A stretch of 64,000 nt of DNA from Carboxylicivirga litoralis (lineage in GTDB: Bacteria > Bacteroidota > Bacteroidia > Bacteroidales > Marinilabiliaceae). Positions 34,744-44,599 of the stretch are shown here, one piece after another; within the stretch, counting starts at the first letter, position 1; each line of letters opens with the position of its first letter. The DNA lies in assembly GCF_025499605.1 (NCBI RefSeq), contig NZ_JAFMVC010000002.1:346205-410204 (forward strand), given 5' to 3'. The notes under the pieces are model-generated. The model was not told where the DNA came from and made no database searches. It worked only from the letters and a program-made list of their open reading frames with translations. A program made the position numbers and the translations under genes.

Positions 34744-37002
34744 ATGAAATTAAAAATCAGCGATATGCGTTTTTACATTGCGATAACTATTTTATTTATT
34801 TCAACAGTTCCTTTGTTTGCTCAGGCACCCGGATTAAACCGTGTTACGATTGATAAAACTGAACATCGTTTTGAAATAGATGGGTATTTGGATGAAGCTG
34901 GTTGGGCTAATGCGCGCCTGGTGGATGGTTTCTGGCAGCACTGGCCCAATGATACTATTCCGGCAGAAGCAAAAACAGAGGTGCGTATCACATACGATGA
35001 TGATTATATTTATGTGGGAGCTGTTTGTTACGAAGAGAATCCGTCGCCGGTCATTTTATCGATGCGGCGCGATGATGAAGGCAATTACTGGCGCAGCGAT
35101 GCTTTTTGTATAGCTATCGACCCCAATAACAATGATAAGAACGGTTATTTCTTTGGAATGAATGCCCGTGGTGTTCAGGTTGATGGCACACTGGCGCAGA
35201 GGGGAGCTAACCCTTATCTCGACCCATTTTGGGATGAGTTTTGGGAAGGCGAAGCACAAGTGACTAATGATGCATATGTCTATGAAATGGCAATTCCTTT
35301 TACTTCCGTTAAATTCAACGAAGACAAGAATGACTGGGGAATCAATTTTATCCGCAACGATATGCGGCGTGCAGCCTATGATATCTGGTCGTGTTTTCCC
35401 ATGGCTTTTTCGGGGCTTGACTTTGGCTACAATGGCGAAGTTTCATTTAAAGATGAAGTGCCTGATGATAAAGGCGGGCAGTTTATTCTAATTCCTTCAT
35501 TGTCGGGTGGTTTAGATAAAAACTTTGAAGATGATAAAGGTTGGGAAGGAACGATTACTGGCGGCCTGGATGCTAAGTGGGGGATTGGTTCCGATTTATC
35601 ATTAGACCTGTCTGTTTATCCTGATTTTTCAACTGTGTACGTCGATAGGCAATACATTGATTTTTATCGTTTTGAATACTATTTGCCCGAGATGCGCTCT
35701 TTTTTTCTTGAGAATGGTGATCTGTTCTCGAGTTTTGGTTCCTATTCCGACCACACAACAGTAGCCAGCGATAATCGGATTAAACCGCTGTATACACGAC
35801 GTATTGGAATGTATGATTGGGATTATGTGCCGATGATTTATGGAGCTCGGTTTTCGGGTAATGTGTCTGACGATGTGCGCATTGGCTTGCTCAACGTGAG
35901 TAACGAAGCCTATAAAGACCGGACATCACAAAACTACTCAGCGGCGTCGTTTCAATGGGGTGTGTTTAAGCGTTCGGCCATAAAAGGTGTTTTTACCAAC
36001 CGGCAGGCTTTATACGATGATGTTAAATTCGACAAGGATGATTATAACCGCACGGCAGGATTGGAATTTGATTATATGAATGCCTCGGGTAGCTGGACAG
36101 GAAGCATTAAGTATCATTATAGTTTTAATCCTGAAAAGTACAGTAATGCGCATTTTGCCGGAGGAGAGCTCAATTACGCTTCTTCCAAATTAAGAGTGAA
36201 CAATAAGCTTTACCAGGTGGGCGATAATTATATCGTTGATATGGGTTTTGTACCTCGTCTCTATCATAAAAACGATTTGAATGATACCGAATTCCGTCAG
36301 GGATTTACTGAGTTTACCAATTTTACCACTTATTTGTTCTATCCCGAAAGCGAGACATTCCTATACATGACACCGGGGCACCGAATTAGTTTATTTGCTA
36401 ATCCCGATGGAGAAGTAAGTGATTACAACGGTACTTTAAACCTGTGGGGTGAGTTTGAAAGTCGTAGTGCCTTTAACCTGTTTTTCAACTATGAGAAAGC
36501 GACACTATTGGCTCCTCGCGATATACTGCACAATGATAAGCCTTTGGATGCCGGAGAATACAATTTCCAAAGTGGAGGTGTGCATTGGTCAAGTGACGCT
36601 CGCAAACCTTTGCATGTGGCTTCTACGTTTGAATATGGAAGTTTTTACAATGGAACGAAGACGAACGCATACTTAGGCATGAGTTATCGGCTTCAAACCT
36701 GGGGACGCTTACTCTTAGATTACAATTATTGTCGTCTCGATTTTCCCGAGCCACAGGGGTTGGAGAATTATCATCTGGTGGCTTTAACTTCTGAAGTAGC
36801 CCTTAAAAAAGATTTAAACTGGACCACCCTGGTACAATTCAATACACAAAAAGATAATATGAACATCAATAGTATGGTTCAGTGGCGATTCAGGCCCATG
36901 AGTGATTTTTTTATTGTTGTGAAAGATGATTTTGAAACCGGTTCTTTCAGTAATAAGCGTTTTCAGGTCAATTTTAAAATCAGGTATTGGTTAAGCTTGT
37001 GA
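34744..37002 (+). CDS. CBM9-like/DUF5916 outer membrane protein (1)
   Basis: A 752-residue exported protein with signal peptide (ending VPLFAQA; an inner ATG at 34765 is also possible). Residues about 35-220 are a CBM9-like domain: EIDGYLDEAGWANA, EVRITYDDDYIYVGAVCYEE, SDAFCIAIDPNNN and EMAIPF. The remaining part is the DUF5916 region, which in this family is read as an outer membrane beta barrel (YPDFSTVYVDRQ, FFLENGDLF, many alternating aromatic strands), ending NFKIRYWLSL. These proteins are frequent in Bacteroidota, but their role is not established. It is similar in plan to 45067-47478. A strong terminator follows, so it is probably a single-gene unit. Confidence 0.9.
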   Translation: MKLKISDMRFYIAITILFISTVPLFAQAPGLNRVTIDKTEHRFEIDGYLDEAGWANARLVDGFWQHWPNDTIPAEAKTEVRITYDDDYIYVGAVCYEENPSPVILSMRRDDEGNYWRSDAFCIAIDPNNNDKNGYFFGMNARGVQVDGTLAQRGANPYLDPFWDEFWEGEAQVTNDAYVYEMAIPFTSVKFNEDKNDWGINFIRNDMRRAAYDIWSCFPMAFSGLDFGYNGEVSFKDEVPDDKGGQFILIPSLSGGLDKNFEDDKGWEGTITGGLDAKWGIGSDLSLDLSVYPDFSTVYVDRQYIDFYRFEYYLPEMRSFFLENGDLFSSFGSYSDHTTVASDNRIKPLYTRRIGMYDWDYVPMIYGARFSGNVSDDVRIGLLNVSNEAYKDRTSQNYSAASFQWGVFKRSAIKGVFTNRQALYDDVKFDKDDYNRTAGLEFDYMNASGSWTGSIKYHYSFNPEKYSNAHFAGGELNYASSKLRVNNKLYQVGDNYIVDMGFVPRLYHKNDLNDTEFRQGFTEFTNFTTYLFYPESETFLYMTPGHRISLFANPDGEVSDYNGTLNLWGEFESRSAFNLFFNYEKATLLAPRDILHNDKPLDAGEYNFQSGGVHWSSDARKPLHVASTFEYGSFYNGTKTNAYLGMSYRLQTWGRLLLDYNYCRLDFPEPQGLENYHLVALTSEVALKKDLNWTTLVQFNTQKDNMNINSMVQWRFRPMSDFFIVVKDDFETGSFSNKRFQVNFKIRYWLSL

Positions 37003-37133
37003 ATTAGTTAACTCCATATTATTGGGGTAAATATATGTGAGTGGCAGCAACGGCTGCCGGGTTTAATTTTGACGGTCTTCTTTTGTGGATTTTGAAGACA
37101 GGGATTGTTAAACATTATTTCAAATCAAATTCG

Positions 37134-37169
37134 AAAAACCTGTTCTCGTGGTGGAGAGCAGGTTTTTTT
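37134..37169 (+). terminator. Terminator after DUF5916 gene
   Basis: Stem AAAAACCTG/CAGGTTTTT (37134-37142, 37159-37167), extended inward by TTCTC/GAGAG, then T-run. It lies 131 bp after the stop of 34744-37002. Confidence 0.9.
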
Positions 37170-37218
37170 AATTGATGAGTTCATGAAAGAACATTCAACA
37201 CTTCGCATAATTAAATTA

Positions 37219-37295
37219 ACACTGAGATGCAAAGACACGGAGGTTGTTCTTCTTCTTTATAAAACTCAGTGACTTAGTACCTCTGTGTAATAATT
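37219..37295. repeat. Two degenerate 7-bp tandem arrays
   Basis: Units ACACTGA, GATGCAA, AGACACG at 37219-37246 and AAAACTC, AGTGACT, TAGTACC, TCTGTGT at 37261-37295, about complementary in flavour, face each other in the 327-bp gap 37003-37329. No gene is seen in that gap. Confidence 0.45.
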
Positions 37296-37329
37296 TTTTA
37301 ACAATTACAATGCATCAATTCTCATTTTG

Positions 37330-37944
37330 TCAATCACAAATAACCGGCAACTCCGGATGCTTGGCTAAATGGTACAATTCCTTGATCTGCGACTCTAAAA
37401 TTCGATCTTCTGATAAAGGAGGGAGTTGGTTCAACGCAAACCAGCGAGCCTCTTCAATATCAAAGTTGCCTCTTAGTTCACCTCCTGTCACTTTGCACAG
37501 AAACATGATTTTATAAACATACCATGGCTGTGGCGGATGTGGGTGACAGCGTTTATCGTAGATAGCCAATACGCGATCGACCTTCGATTGCAGACCTGTT
37601 TCTTCTTCCACTTCCTTAACAACCACTTCCGATGGGCTGTGACCAATATCGGCCCAGCCTCCGGGGATTGACCACCGCCCGTCCATTACTTCTTTGGCTA
37701 ATAAGATTTCATCCTTTTCATTTAAAATCAATGCTCTTACATCCACTTTGGGTGTCGGGTATTCTTTAGGTGGCAGGTAGAATTTGTCAAAGGTTTCAAT
37801 AGGCTTATTGGCTATGGCAGCCATCAATTGCTGACTTAAATCAACAAGTTCCTGGTTGCGCTCTATTTCATATCCATTTTGAGCATATACCAAACCGGTT
37901 TCGGCCAATGCTTTAATCTTTTTGAAAGTATTTAAATAATCCAT
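37330..37944 (-). CDS. NUDIX hydrolase with N-terminal domain
   Basis: A 204-residue cytosolic pyrophosphohydrolase. Residues 1-65 are a helical N-terminal domain (MDYLNTFKKIKALAETGLVY...) of the type found in a NUDIX subgroup. The catalytic domain (about 66-195) has a Nudix box GGWADIGHSPSEVV...KEVEEETGL: the core glutamates EVEEE are present, while the usual first Glu after the glycine is His and the usual Arg is Lys. The substrate may be an ADP-sugar or a similar nucleoside diphosphate derivative, which cannot be fixed here. It is monocistronic by its neighbours' orientation. Confidence 0.92.
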   Translation of the reverse strand: MDYLNTFKKIKALAETGLVYAQNGYEIERNQELVDLSQQLMAAIANKPIETFDKFYLPPKEYPTPKVDVRALILNEKDEILLAKEVMDGRWSIPGGWADIGHSPSEVVVKEVEEETGLQSKVDRVLAIYDKRCHPHPPQPWYVYKIMFLCKVTGGELRGNFDIEEARWFALNQLPPLSEDRILESQIKELYHLAKHPELPVICD

Positions 37945-38054
37945 GTGTTTTAATTAGTCTTTTAAAAGTAGGTTTTTATTTTCAATTCGTTAAGTGATAT
38001 TGTTCGTTTCAGGATATTCAAATACATCTTAACACACTTTATAATTTAAAATGA

Positions 38055-38083
38055 TTGAACTGTTGCATATTTACCTACCTTTG
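38055..38083 (+). promoter_or_regulatory. Bacteroidota-type promoter of the RRM gene
   Basis: TTG (38055-38057), an 18-bp spacer and TACCTTTG (38076-38083) match the -33/-7 consensus TTTG-N19-TAnnTTTG. It would give a leader of roughly 155 nt before the ATG at 38247. Otherwise the gap 37945-38246 holds nothing. Confidence 0.75.
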
Positions 38084-38246
38084 TGGCCTATTTTAAAAGT
38101 TCGATTTTTGATTTTTCGCCGATTTAGTAAAAACTTCTAACCTTCAGGAGTTATCTACATTTCCAAATATTCAATTCTCTTCTTTTTTAATAATAGTGGT
38201 AATGACACGCCTCATGTGTCAGTGTTTAATTTTTAAATGTAATTAC

Positions 38247-38546
38247 ATGAATATTTTTATTGCGGGTTTAACCGATAATGTGTGGGATGAGGATTTGGTA
38301 GAATTATTTGAAGAGTACGGAGAAGTATCTTCAGCTAAGGTGATTAAGGATCGTGAAACTAAGAAGTCGAGAGGGTTTGGATTTGTTGAAATGCCGGATG
38401 ATCAAGCTGCACGTAAGGCCATTCACGAACTTGACCGTGCTGAGTATGATGGAAAAATCATCAACATAAAAGAAGCCCGTCCAAAAGAAGGCGCACAGGG
38501 TGGCGGTAACCGAGGAGGCAACCGCGGTGGTAACCGTCGTCGTTAA
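38247..38546 (+). CDS. RRM-type RNA-binding protein
   Basis: A 99-residue RNA-binding protein with one RNA recognition motif. RNP2 is MNIFIAGL at the very start and RNP1 is SRGFGFVEM (about 45-53), with the aromatic residues needed to stack on RNA. The tail (about 80-99) is Gly/Arg/Asn-rich (GGGNRGGNRGGNRRR), as in cyanobacterial and Bacteroidota Rbp proteins that are often cold-induced. I chose the ATG at 38247 because the domain begins there; an upstream frame start at 38196 would add 17 unlikely residues. Long leader and terminator suggest post-transcriptional control of a single gene. Confidence 0.93.
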   Translation: MNIFIAGLTDNVWDEDLVELFEEYGEVSSAKVIKDRETKKSRGFGFVEMPDDQAARKAIHELDRAEYDGKIINIKEARPKEGAQGGGNRGGNRGGNRRR

Positions 38547-38570
38547 TTAAGATACTGATAGTCTTATATA

Positions 38571-38603
38571 ACAAAGCCTGGGTAATTATAACTCAGGCTT
38601 TGT
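38571..38603 (+). terminator. Terminator after RRM gene
   Basis: Perfect 10-bp stem ACAAAGCCTG/CAGGCTTTGT, extendable by three pairs inward, 25 bp after the stop codon. Confidence 0.8.
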
Positions 38604-38668
38604 TGTATATTAAAGTCAAAAATCAATCAATTTGGTTCTCTGAGGCTTGCCTCGGGGTCAGCTTTTTT

Positions 38669-38716
38669 CTCCCCTGAATTTCAGAGGAGATGGCCGATTT
38701 ATATCGGTCAGAGGGG
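38669..38716. repeat. Hairpin-pair dispersed element
   Basis: Two adjacent hairpins: CTCCCCTGAA/TTCAGAGGAG (38669-38689, one mismatch) and GGCCGAT/ATCGGTC (38692-38709), closed by CCCCTGA near the left and TCAGAGGGG at the right. It looks like another REP-type element family, of the kind seen at 27191 and 28582. Confidence 0.5.
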
Positions 38717-38740
38717 TTGATAAAGAAAACCGAGTTTTCT

Positions 38741-40648
38741 CTATTTGTCTTTTTTGTGGAAGAAACTCACAATCTGCTTTAAATTCTCCGCTTGTGATGA
38801 TAACTGTTCTGAGCTGGCCGCTAATTCTTCGCTCGAAGAAGCATTTTGTTGAGTAATTGTACTCAATTGCTGTATGGCCGAGTTAACCTGCTCTGCACCT
38901 TTCAACTGTTCGTTGCTCGATGATGAAATCTCTTCGACCAGCTCTGTGGTTTTCTGCACCTCGGGAGCTACGTGGTTCATCTGTTCACCAACTTTAGTGC
39001 TTAATTCAACACTACTGCTTGCCAGCTCAATAATCTCTTTAGCCGATAGCTTGCTGTTTTCTGCCAGTTTACGAACTTCGGTGGCCACTACTGCAAATCC
39101 TTTACCTTGTTCGCCTGCGCGTGCAGCCTCAACAGCCGCATTGAGCGATAGTATATTGGTTTGTTGAGCAATCTCATTAATCACATTGATTTTTTGTGCA
39201 ATAGCATCACTGGCTTCAACCGAAGCTGAGGTTGATTGGTTCATGTCTTTGATATTGCGAAAGACCATCAGGGATGCCTGACGCGTATTGTTGGCATTCA
39301 TGGCATTGTGCTCAATATTGCTCACCATCTCTTCCATGGTTGATGATACTTCTTCAACTGATGCAGCCTGCTCTGTAGCCGATTTTGATAATTGGGTTGA
39401 TGTATCACTTACATGATGACTGGCACCGGCAATATCATTGGCTCCTTCGGTAATGTCGCTCACTACAGTATCCAGCTTCGCAATCATATTTCGTAAAGAG
39501 TTAGCCAACATACCCAATTCATCTTTTTGTTTAAAGGATACTGTGGCAGATAGATTTCCATCAGCCAATTGTTCTGCAAAGGCAACACATTCAGCGAGTG
39601 GTTTGGTAATAGAGCGGCTAATAGCCTGGATAATAAAAATCAGGATGGTTATGGCCACAATAAAAATGAGGCTCATATAAAGCACGTTTTCCACTACTAA
39701 GTCAGATATTTCTGATTTATAATAGGAAATAACGATGTATGCATCAATTTTCTCAATGTACTGGTAATACAACAACTTATCTTCACCTTCCCACACATAT
39801 TCTATTTTGCCACTTTCCTTTTCCTGACTATGCATTTGCCTGAAGAAGTCAGCATCGCCCACATTAGAACCTTCTTGTGTTGGATGAATTAGAAAGTCTC
39901 CATCGCTGTTGATTAAAAATGGGTAGCCCGATTCAAGGTATTTTTTGCTGTTAAATACCTCTTTGATACCAGCCATGTTTTTTTCTCTCACTCCAACATA
40001 CAAGATACCTTCAACCGAGCCATCAATAATGAGCGGCTCATAAGCTGTCAGGTACCAATCATCCACAACAAAGGCTCTACCAAAGAAACTTTCGCCGCCA
40101 AGTATTTTTTGTGCGACTGGTGAGTCATTGGATATAAAGGTATCGGTTGCTCGTTCACCATTCTTTTTTCGCACGTTAGTGGATATACGCAGAAAGCCTT
40201 GAGGTATTTTTTGAAAAACAGTAGCTGTTCCGCTAATCATTTCTCCCACTTCATCCACCAGATCGTACTGATGAAACATGTTTTGTTCCCCATGCAGCAA
40301 TGTCGGTATAGAAAGAGGAAGTTCTTCACCACTTATCTGATTGATAGCGGTTACACTAATGGTATTGTCAGTGTCTAGTGCAAAATCTTTCAGAGAAGCA
40401 ACCTTATTAATAACCCTGGCCCCAGAGTTAACAAAACCTTGTCGATCTGTAATTTGCACCTCAATCAAACGCTTCAGATCCTGCGTTTGCATGATTGAAG
40501 TGGTTTCCATCTCTGTGGTTATTTGACTATACTGTTTCGATGATGAATAAAAGCCAACAATAACCATTACTATAATCACAATTGCTCCCAAGAAATAATT
40601 CAAGCGCGGACCAATTCTGATGTCGCTCACAAATTTTAAACTAACCAT
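38741..40648 (-). CDS. Methyl-accepting chemotaxis protein with Cache sensor
   Basis: A 635-residue transmembrane chemoreceptor. Helix 1 (about 15-37, [16 protein letters not shown]) and helix 2 (about 325-348) enclose a periplasmic Cache-type sensor of about 285 residues, with the membrane-near phrase [20 protein letters not shown] typical of Cache_2/Cache_3 domains. A HAMP domain follows, then the signalling domain with the conserved hairpin tip [20 protein letters not shown] and [16 protein letters not shown] (about 489-526). No chemotaxis kinase or flagellar gene is in the window, so its partners lie elsewhere. The ligand may be a small organic acid or amino acid; that is only family knowledge. 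Confidence 0.95.
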   Translation of the reverse strand: MVSLKFVSDIRIGPRLNYFLGAIVIIVMVIVGFYSSSKQYSQITTEMETTSIMQTQDLKRLIEVQITDRQGFVNSGARVINKVASLKDFALDTDNTISVTAINQISGEELPLSIPTLLHGEQNMFHQYDLVDEVGEMISGTATVFQKIPQGFLRISTNVRKKNGERATDTFISNDSPVAQKILGGESFFGRAFVVDDWYLTAYEPLIIDGSVEGILYVGVREKNMAGIKEVFNSKKYLESGYPFLINSDGDFLIHPTQEGSNVGDADFFRQMHSQEKESGKIEYVWEGEDKLLYYQYIEKIDAYIVISYYKSEISDLVVENVLYMSLIFIVAITILIFIIQAISRSITKPLAECVAFAEQLADGNLSATVSFKQKDELGMLANSLRNMIAKLDTVVSDITEGANDIAGASHHVSDTSTQLSKSATEQAASVEEVSSTMEEMVSNIEHNAMNANNTRQASLMVFRNIKDMNQSTSASVEASDAIAQKINVINEIAQQTNILSLNAAVEAARAGEQGKGFAVVATEVRKLAENSKLSAKEIIELASSSVELSTKVGEQMNHVAPEVQKTTELVEEISSSSNEQLKGAEQVNSAIQQLSTITQQNASSSEELAASSEQLSSQAENLKQIVSFFHKKDK

Positions 40649-40818
40649 AACACTATCCTATAACACGATTCACACTTACACGGGCTATCAGGTCTGATTA
40701 AAAGCAAACACAATTATGGGGTTATATTCAGTGCTTTACGCTCTTATTTTCGAATTGTTACGGAAAAGAGTCTAAAGCTGATAGAGTATTAGTCGTTTGT
40801 TTGGAACGAAACAGACAC

Positions 40819-40848
40819 AAAAAAGCCCGAAGCTTTGCGCAACGGGCT
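40819..40848 (-). terminator. Terminator of POT transporter gene
   Basis: On the minus strand AGCCCG/CGGGCT (40848-40843, 40829-40824) is followed by six T residues. Confidence 0.85.
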
Positions 40849-40871
40849 ATTCAGTATATTCGGAGCTTTGT

Positions 40872-42326
40872 TTAAGCTTTCGATTTTAAGATTAATTTAT
40901 CGTATAAAAATAAGGCAACAACGGCACTAATTGCTATTCCTGCATATAGCATCCATATTTTTGAAGGGTTGTAATTCACCCAAATGAAATTGGTTAATTC
41001 TGAATTACTCATGCCCATTAGCTCAGCTGCTTTATTCCAATAATCGTTTTTAGTGAAGGTTTCTGATACCTCTGGGATATCTAATCCGCGTTTAGCAACT
41101 TCTTTACTAAGTAAATGTAGTTTTCCAGCTGCTTTGTCGTAAATATCTCCTGATACAACTCCAGCCAACTGGTGACCTACTGCAATAGGTAAAAAAGATG
41201 TTCCCATATACAAGGCTTTTTTATCAGCTGGAGCAATACTACCTACGTATTCAGTAAACTTAGGGCTACTGGCCATTTCACCAATACTAAAGATAAGCAC
41301 ACCAAGAATAACAAAGAAACTATTTTGGAAGGCAAACATCATTCCTACACCAATCGCCAATACAAAAATACCGCTCATCATGGCATTTAATGGTTTATAA
41401 CGCATTACAATTCCGGAAATCCATATTTGGAAGATAATGATAAAGAAGGCATCAAAACTACCAATGGTAACAGCTGTAATGGTTCCTTCAGGTGTGCCAA
41501 TACTTTCGGCCAACCAGGGCCAAACTGAGTGAAGTGCATTGTATAGGTTTGAAGTATCTACCCAATCATCTACAAAGACAGGGAATGCATAGTATAATTG
41601 ATTGAATGCAGTCCAGAAAGCAACCATAATTAACAGGAACAATACATATTTGAAGTTGCTCAATGTAATACCGATGTTTCTTAATGATTGAATGAAAACT
41701 TGTCCTAAAGGTTCATTTTCATCATTTTCTTCTCTTCCTGGCTCTTTAAAGAAAAAGAACACGAAAATATAGTTGATGGAGATCGTAATCATAGAAATAT
41801 AGAATACCCAATCCCAGCTTTTCTGGTAAATAGCACCTGCGATGAAAGGGCCGATAAAACCACCGATATTAATCATCATATAGAAAATACCAAAGCCAAT
41901 GGATGAGGTTTCTGAAGTAGTAGTTTTTGAGATCATTGCTGATATGATTGGCTTAAATAAGGCACCAGCGACAGCTAAATAGATGTAGGCAGCAAAAACC
42001 AGAGAGAAGGAGTTAAAAGTAGCTACCATCCAGTAACCACTCACATACATGGCATATGATAGTATTAAAACTTTTTTATAACCAACACGGTCGGCAATGG
42101 CTCCGGTGAATAGTGGTAAAAGGTACAATAACATGGAACCGGTTCCCATGATGGCACCTTTTTCGGCAGAAGAAAAACCTAATGCTCCAGTGTCTTTAGA
42201 ACCAACTAAATATAATGCAAAGGCCATGTAAAATCCATACCACGCCCATCTTTCAAACAGCTCCATTGTGTTGGATACCCAAAACACCTTTGGAAAGCTT
42301 TTAATTGTCTTAAATATTCCTGACAT
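40872..42326 (-). CDS. POT/PTR-family peptide transporter
   Basis: A 484-residue major-facilitator protein with about 12-14 helices. The N-terminal ELFERWAWYGFYMAFALYL carries the ExxER[FW]xxY motif by which proton-coupled oligopeptide transporters couple proton uptake to substrate. GAIADRVGYKKVLILSY is the MFS loop 2-3 motif. Di- and tripeptide import is the usual role. It is followed at a gap of 68 bp upstream by an M28 aminopeptidase gene on the other side (42394-43854, same strand and transcribed first), a sensible pairing for peptide use. A terminator follows the gene. Confidence 0.9.
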   Translation of the reverse strand: MSGIFKTIKSFPKVFWVSNTMELFERWAWYGFYMAFALYLVGSKDTGALGFSSAEKGAIMGTGSMLLYLLPLFTGAIADRVGYKKVLILSYAMYVSGYWMVATFNSFSLVFAAYIYLAVAGALFKPIISAMISKTTTSETSSIGFGIFYMMINIGGFIGPFIAGAIYQKSWDWVFYISMITISINYIFVFFFFKEPGREENDENEPLGQVFIQSLRNIGITLSNFKYVLFLLIMVAFWTAFNQLYYAFPVFVDDWVDTSNLYNALHSVWPWLAESIGTPEGTITAVTIGSFDAFFIIIFQIWISGIVMRYKPLNAMMSGIFVLAIGVGMMFAFQNSFFVILGVLIFSIGEMASSPKFTEYVGSIAPADKKALYMGTSFLPIAVGHQLAGVVSGDIYDKAAGKLHLLSKEVAKRGLDIPEVSETFTKNDYWNKAAELMGMSNSELTNFIWVNYNPSKIWMLYAGIAISAVVALFLYDKLILKSKA

Positions 42327-42393
42327 ATCGTTTTTATTGGTTTATATTTTTCAGAAACGGCTAAAATAGTTTCTTTAGTGCATAAACCAAATG

Positions 42394-43854
42394 CTATTCG
42401 TCAGTTTGTGAAGAGAATGCTGTTTTTTGAGTGGCCAAATATGTTGTGGTAAAAATTAATTTTACGCGCTTTTCCATCAACTGGTAGTCGATTTTGTCGG
42501 GTGTGTCATCAGGTGTGTGGTAATCGTTATGCAATCCGCTGAAAAAACCCAAAACAGGAATGTTGTTTCGGTGAAAAGCATAATGATCGGACAATCGCAG
42601 AAAATTACCGAAGCCTTGAGACTTATTGTAATCGTATTGAATTTTTAGGGGGACATTCATGTTATTGGCCACATGCACTAAAGAGTCAAATTCAGGATAA
42701 TGATTGTTTCCAATGGTATAGATGTAATTGTTTTTATGCGTCGAGTCAATGCGGCCTATCATATCGATATTCACATTGGCTTTAATATCAAATGAATGCT
42801 CTTGTGGGTGGTCGGCAAAATAGAAAGCTCCTAACAAGCCTTTTTCTTCACCCGAAGTACATAGAAAAATTAAATCTTTATTCAATTTACCTTTTAATGG
42901 AGCAAAGGCTTTTGCCAGTTCAATAACGGCAGCAGTTCCACTGGCATTATCATCAGCACCCACACATATGCCGTTGTAGCGTTCGCCAATATGATCGTAG
43001 TGCGCCGAAATGACAACAGCTGCTTTATTCGTTCCTTTGCCAGGCAGGTAGCCAACCACGTTGTTGGCATCGGCCAACTCAACTTTAAGTTGGCAGCCAA
43101 TGGTCAATTTAGGAGTTGGTAAGTCTTTTATTTGTTGATGGCTTGTCAGGTGTTTCAGACTATCAAGTGGTTGATTAAAAAGTTTTTCGGTTAAGCTTTG
43201 ATTTACAGCAAAAGCTTTTACCATTGATGAACTGAACATTGGCTCTTGAGTACCAATGGATGGTTGTTGATGAATGGCCTTAAATTTCTCAGATACTTGA
43301 TTAAAAGCATTGCTGTCGGATTGATGAACCATCAATATAGCTATGGCTCCTTTTCTTTTTGTTTTGCTGGCAATGCCATACCAGCTTTTGAAATTTTCTA
43401 TACTTGCAAAAGCAATTTTGCCATCCAAATCGATATGATTGATGATTGAGTCTGATCCATTTCCAATAAACACACACTTAGCTGTAATTTGAGGTTCAAT
43501 TGGGGCTGAGCTTAAGTAAACAAAATCCTGGTACGTTTCGAAAGTATGATGTGCATCTGTTAAAGTGAATGTATGCCATTGCCAACTCCATAATCCTATG
43601 TTTTGTAAAAAGCATGTGTCGTTATAGGGTTGAAGGCCATTGAGTTTAAACTGTTCAACAATGTAGTGGGCTGCTTTTCTTTCTCCTTCTGTGGCTGTTC
43701 CGCGTCCCTCCAGACTATCAGATGCCAGGATGTAAACATGCTGTTGAAGGCTACTGTCTGATATATTGTTAAGGTACTTGGTTTTAAATTTTGGTGCTTG
43801 TGCATTGCTTAACACAAATGTCACTGAAAGCAAAAGAAAGAAAGCTGTTCTCAT
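42394..43854 (-). CDS. M28-family metallopeptidase, exported
   Basis: A 486-residue zinc aminopeptidase-like enzyme with signal peptide (MRTAFFLLLSVTFVLSNA). A PA-type insert seems to lie at about 130-230. The M28 zinc ligands and catalytic residues are all visible: His in SAHYDHIG, bridging Asp in GADDNASG (near 283), catalytic Glu-Glu in TSGEEKG (near 333), Asp in NIDMIGR (near 362) and His in LSDHYAF (near 421). The protein should cleave N-terminal residues from peptides in the periplasm or outside. It is 67 bp from the peptide transporter gene downstream, so the two probably act together in peptide uptake. Confidence 0.94.
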   Translation of the reverse strand: MRTAFFLLLSVTFVLSNAQAPKFKTKYLNNISDSSLQQHVYILASDSLEGRGTATEGERKAAHYIVEQFKLNGLQPYNDTCFLQNIGLWSWQWHTFTLTDAHHTFETYQDFVYLSSAPIEPQITAKCVFIGNGSDSIINHIDLDGKIAFASIENFKSWYGIASKTKRKGAIAILMVHQSDSNAFNQVSEKFKAIHQQPSIGTQEPMFSSSMVKAFAVNQSLTEKLFNQPLDSLKHLTSHQQIKDLPTPKLTIGCQLKVELADANNVVGYLPGKGTNKAAVVISAHYDHIGERYNGICVGADDNASGTAAVIELAKAFAPLKGKLNKDLIFLCTSGEEKGLLGAFYFADHPQEHSFDIKANVNIDMIGRIDSTHKNNYIYTIGNNHYPEFDSLVHVANNMNVPLKIQYDYNKSQGFGNFLRLSDHYAFHRNNIPVLGFFSGLHNDYHTPDDTPDKIDYQLMEKRVKLIFTTTYLATQKTAFSSQTDE

Positions 43855-43920
43855 ATGTAAGGTTTTTCAGAAGACTAAGAGTATAATTTCTAATATACTT
43901 ATTTTTTAGACGCTATAAAC

Positions 43921-43947
43921 GAAAAAAGCCGGCATTTCTGCCGGCTT
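43921..43947 (-). terminator. Terminator of small barrel protein gene
   Basis: Nine-bp perfect stem AAGCCGGCA/TGCCGGCTT with a four-base loop, and T6 on the minus strand. It ends the gene at 43968-44537; a use in the other direction is unlikely for lack of a T-run and of a plus-strand gene. Confidence 0.88.
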
Positions 43948-43967
43948 AAATTTTATTTAAATCGATT

Positions 43968-44537
43968 TTAGAATCGTTTACCTATGCTAATACCAAAAGC
44001 ATAAGCACTGTATTCCTCTTTAAAATCGTAAGTAAATACAGGCGTCAGTTCCCATCCTTTTTCAATAGCAACTTCGTATTCAATACCGGTTTTTAATACA
44101 AAAAAGGTTTCGGTATCGTGCTTTTTAAATTCCCATTCCATACCCGGGCCAGCGATAAGGCCAATACGTTTGGTAGGTTTGTATTTGCCTACTGCCGAAA
44201 GTACCACCACATTGTTACGTTCTAAGTCATCATGATTGTCGGTATGGATGTAATATTCATCCAGTTCCACATCGGCTATGATGCCTACATCCCATTTGTG
44301 GTTTAACGAATAATAATAATCAATGCCAATGGTAGGTACCCATTTACCTGTGCTTTCCTCATGCGTTTCGTGCTCATAAAAAGCAGAAGGGATGTGTGTA
44401 AACCCAGAGTAGAAGGCCACTTTGTGTTTCCCATGGTTGGTTTCATGCTCTCCTTTTTCGTGTTGCTCGACATGGTGGTGCTGAGCCATTGCATTCATAG
44501 TCAATGCAAGCATTACTAAAATGAAAATCTGTTTCAT
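43968..44537 (-). CDS. Small outer membrane barrel-like protein, His-rich N-terminus
   Basis: A 189-residue exported protein. The signal peptide (MKQIFILVMLALTMNAMA) is followed by a short stretch with nine histidines (QHHHVEQHEKGEHETNHGKH). The rest alternates hydrophobic and polar residues in strands ending with an aromatic (GISIGKRF), as expected of an eight-stranded outer membrane barrel. The His-rich stretch could bind transition metals at the periplasmic or surface side, which is inference. I do not recognise a named family. It is monocistronic or shares a transcript with 44600-45007, 62 bp upstream. Confidence 0.8.
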   Translation of the reverse strand: MKQIFILVMLALTMNAMAQHHHVEQHEKGEHETNHGKHKVAFYSGFTHIPSAFYEHETHEESTGKWVPTIGIDYYYSLNHKWDVGIIADVELDEYYIHTDNHDDLERNNVVVLSAVGKYKPTKRIGLIAGPGMEWEFKKHDTETFFVLKTGIEYEVAIEKGWELTPVFTYDFKEEYSAYAFGISIGKRF

Positions 44538-44599
44538 CTTAAAATTTAATTTGTTAGTTATGTATTGATAATAAAGCAGGGAGGGAGCGGGGTAATTGT

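Noticed and set aside
37244..37516. 90-codon plus-strand frame overlapping the NUDIX gene
   Set aside because: It is the complement of the conserved NUDIX coding sequence and has no features of its own.
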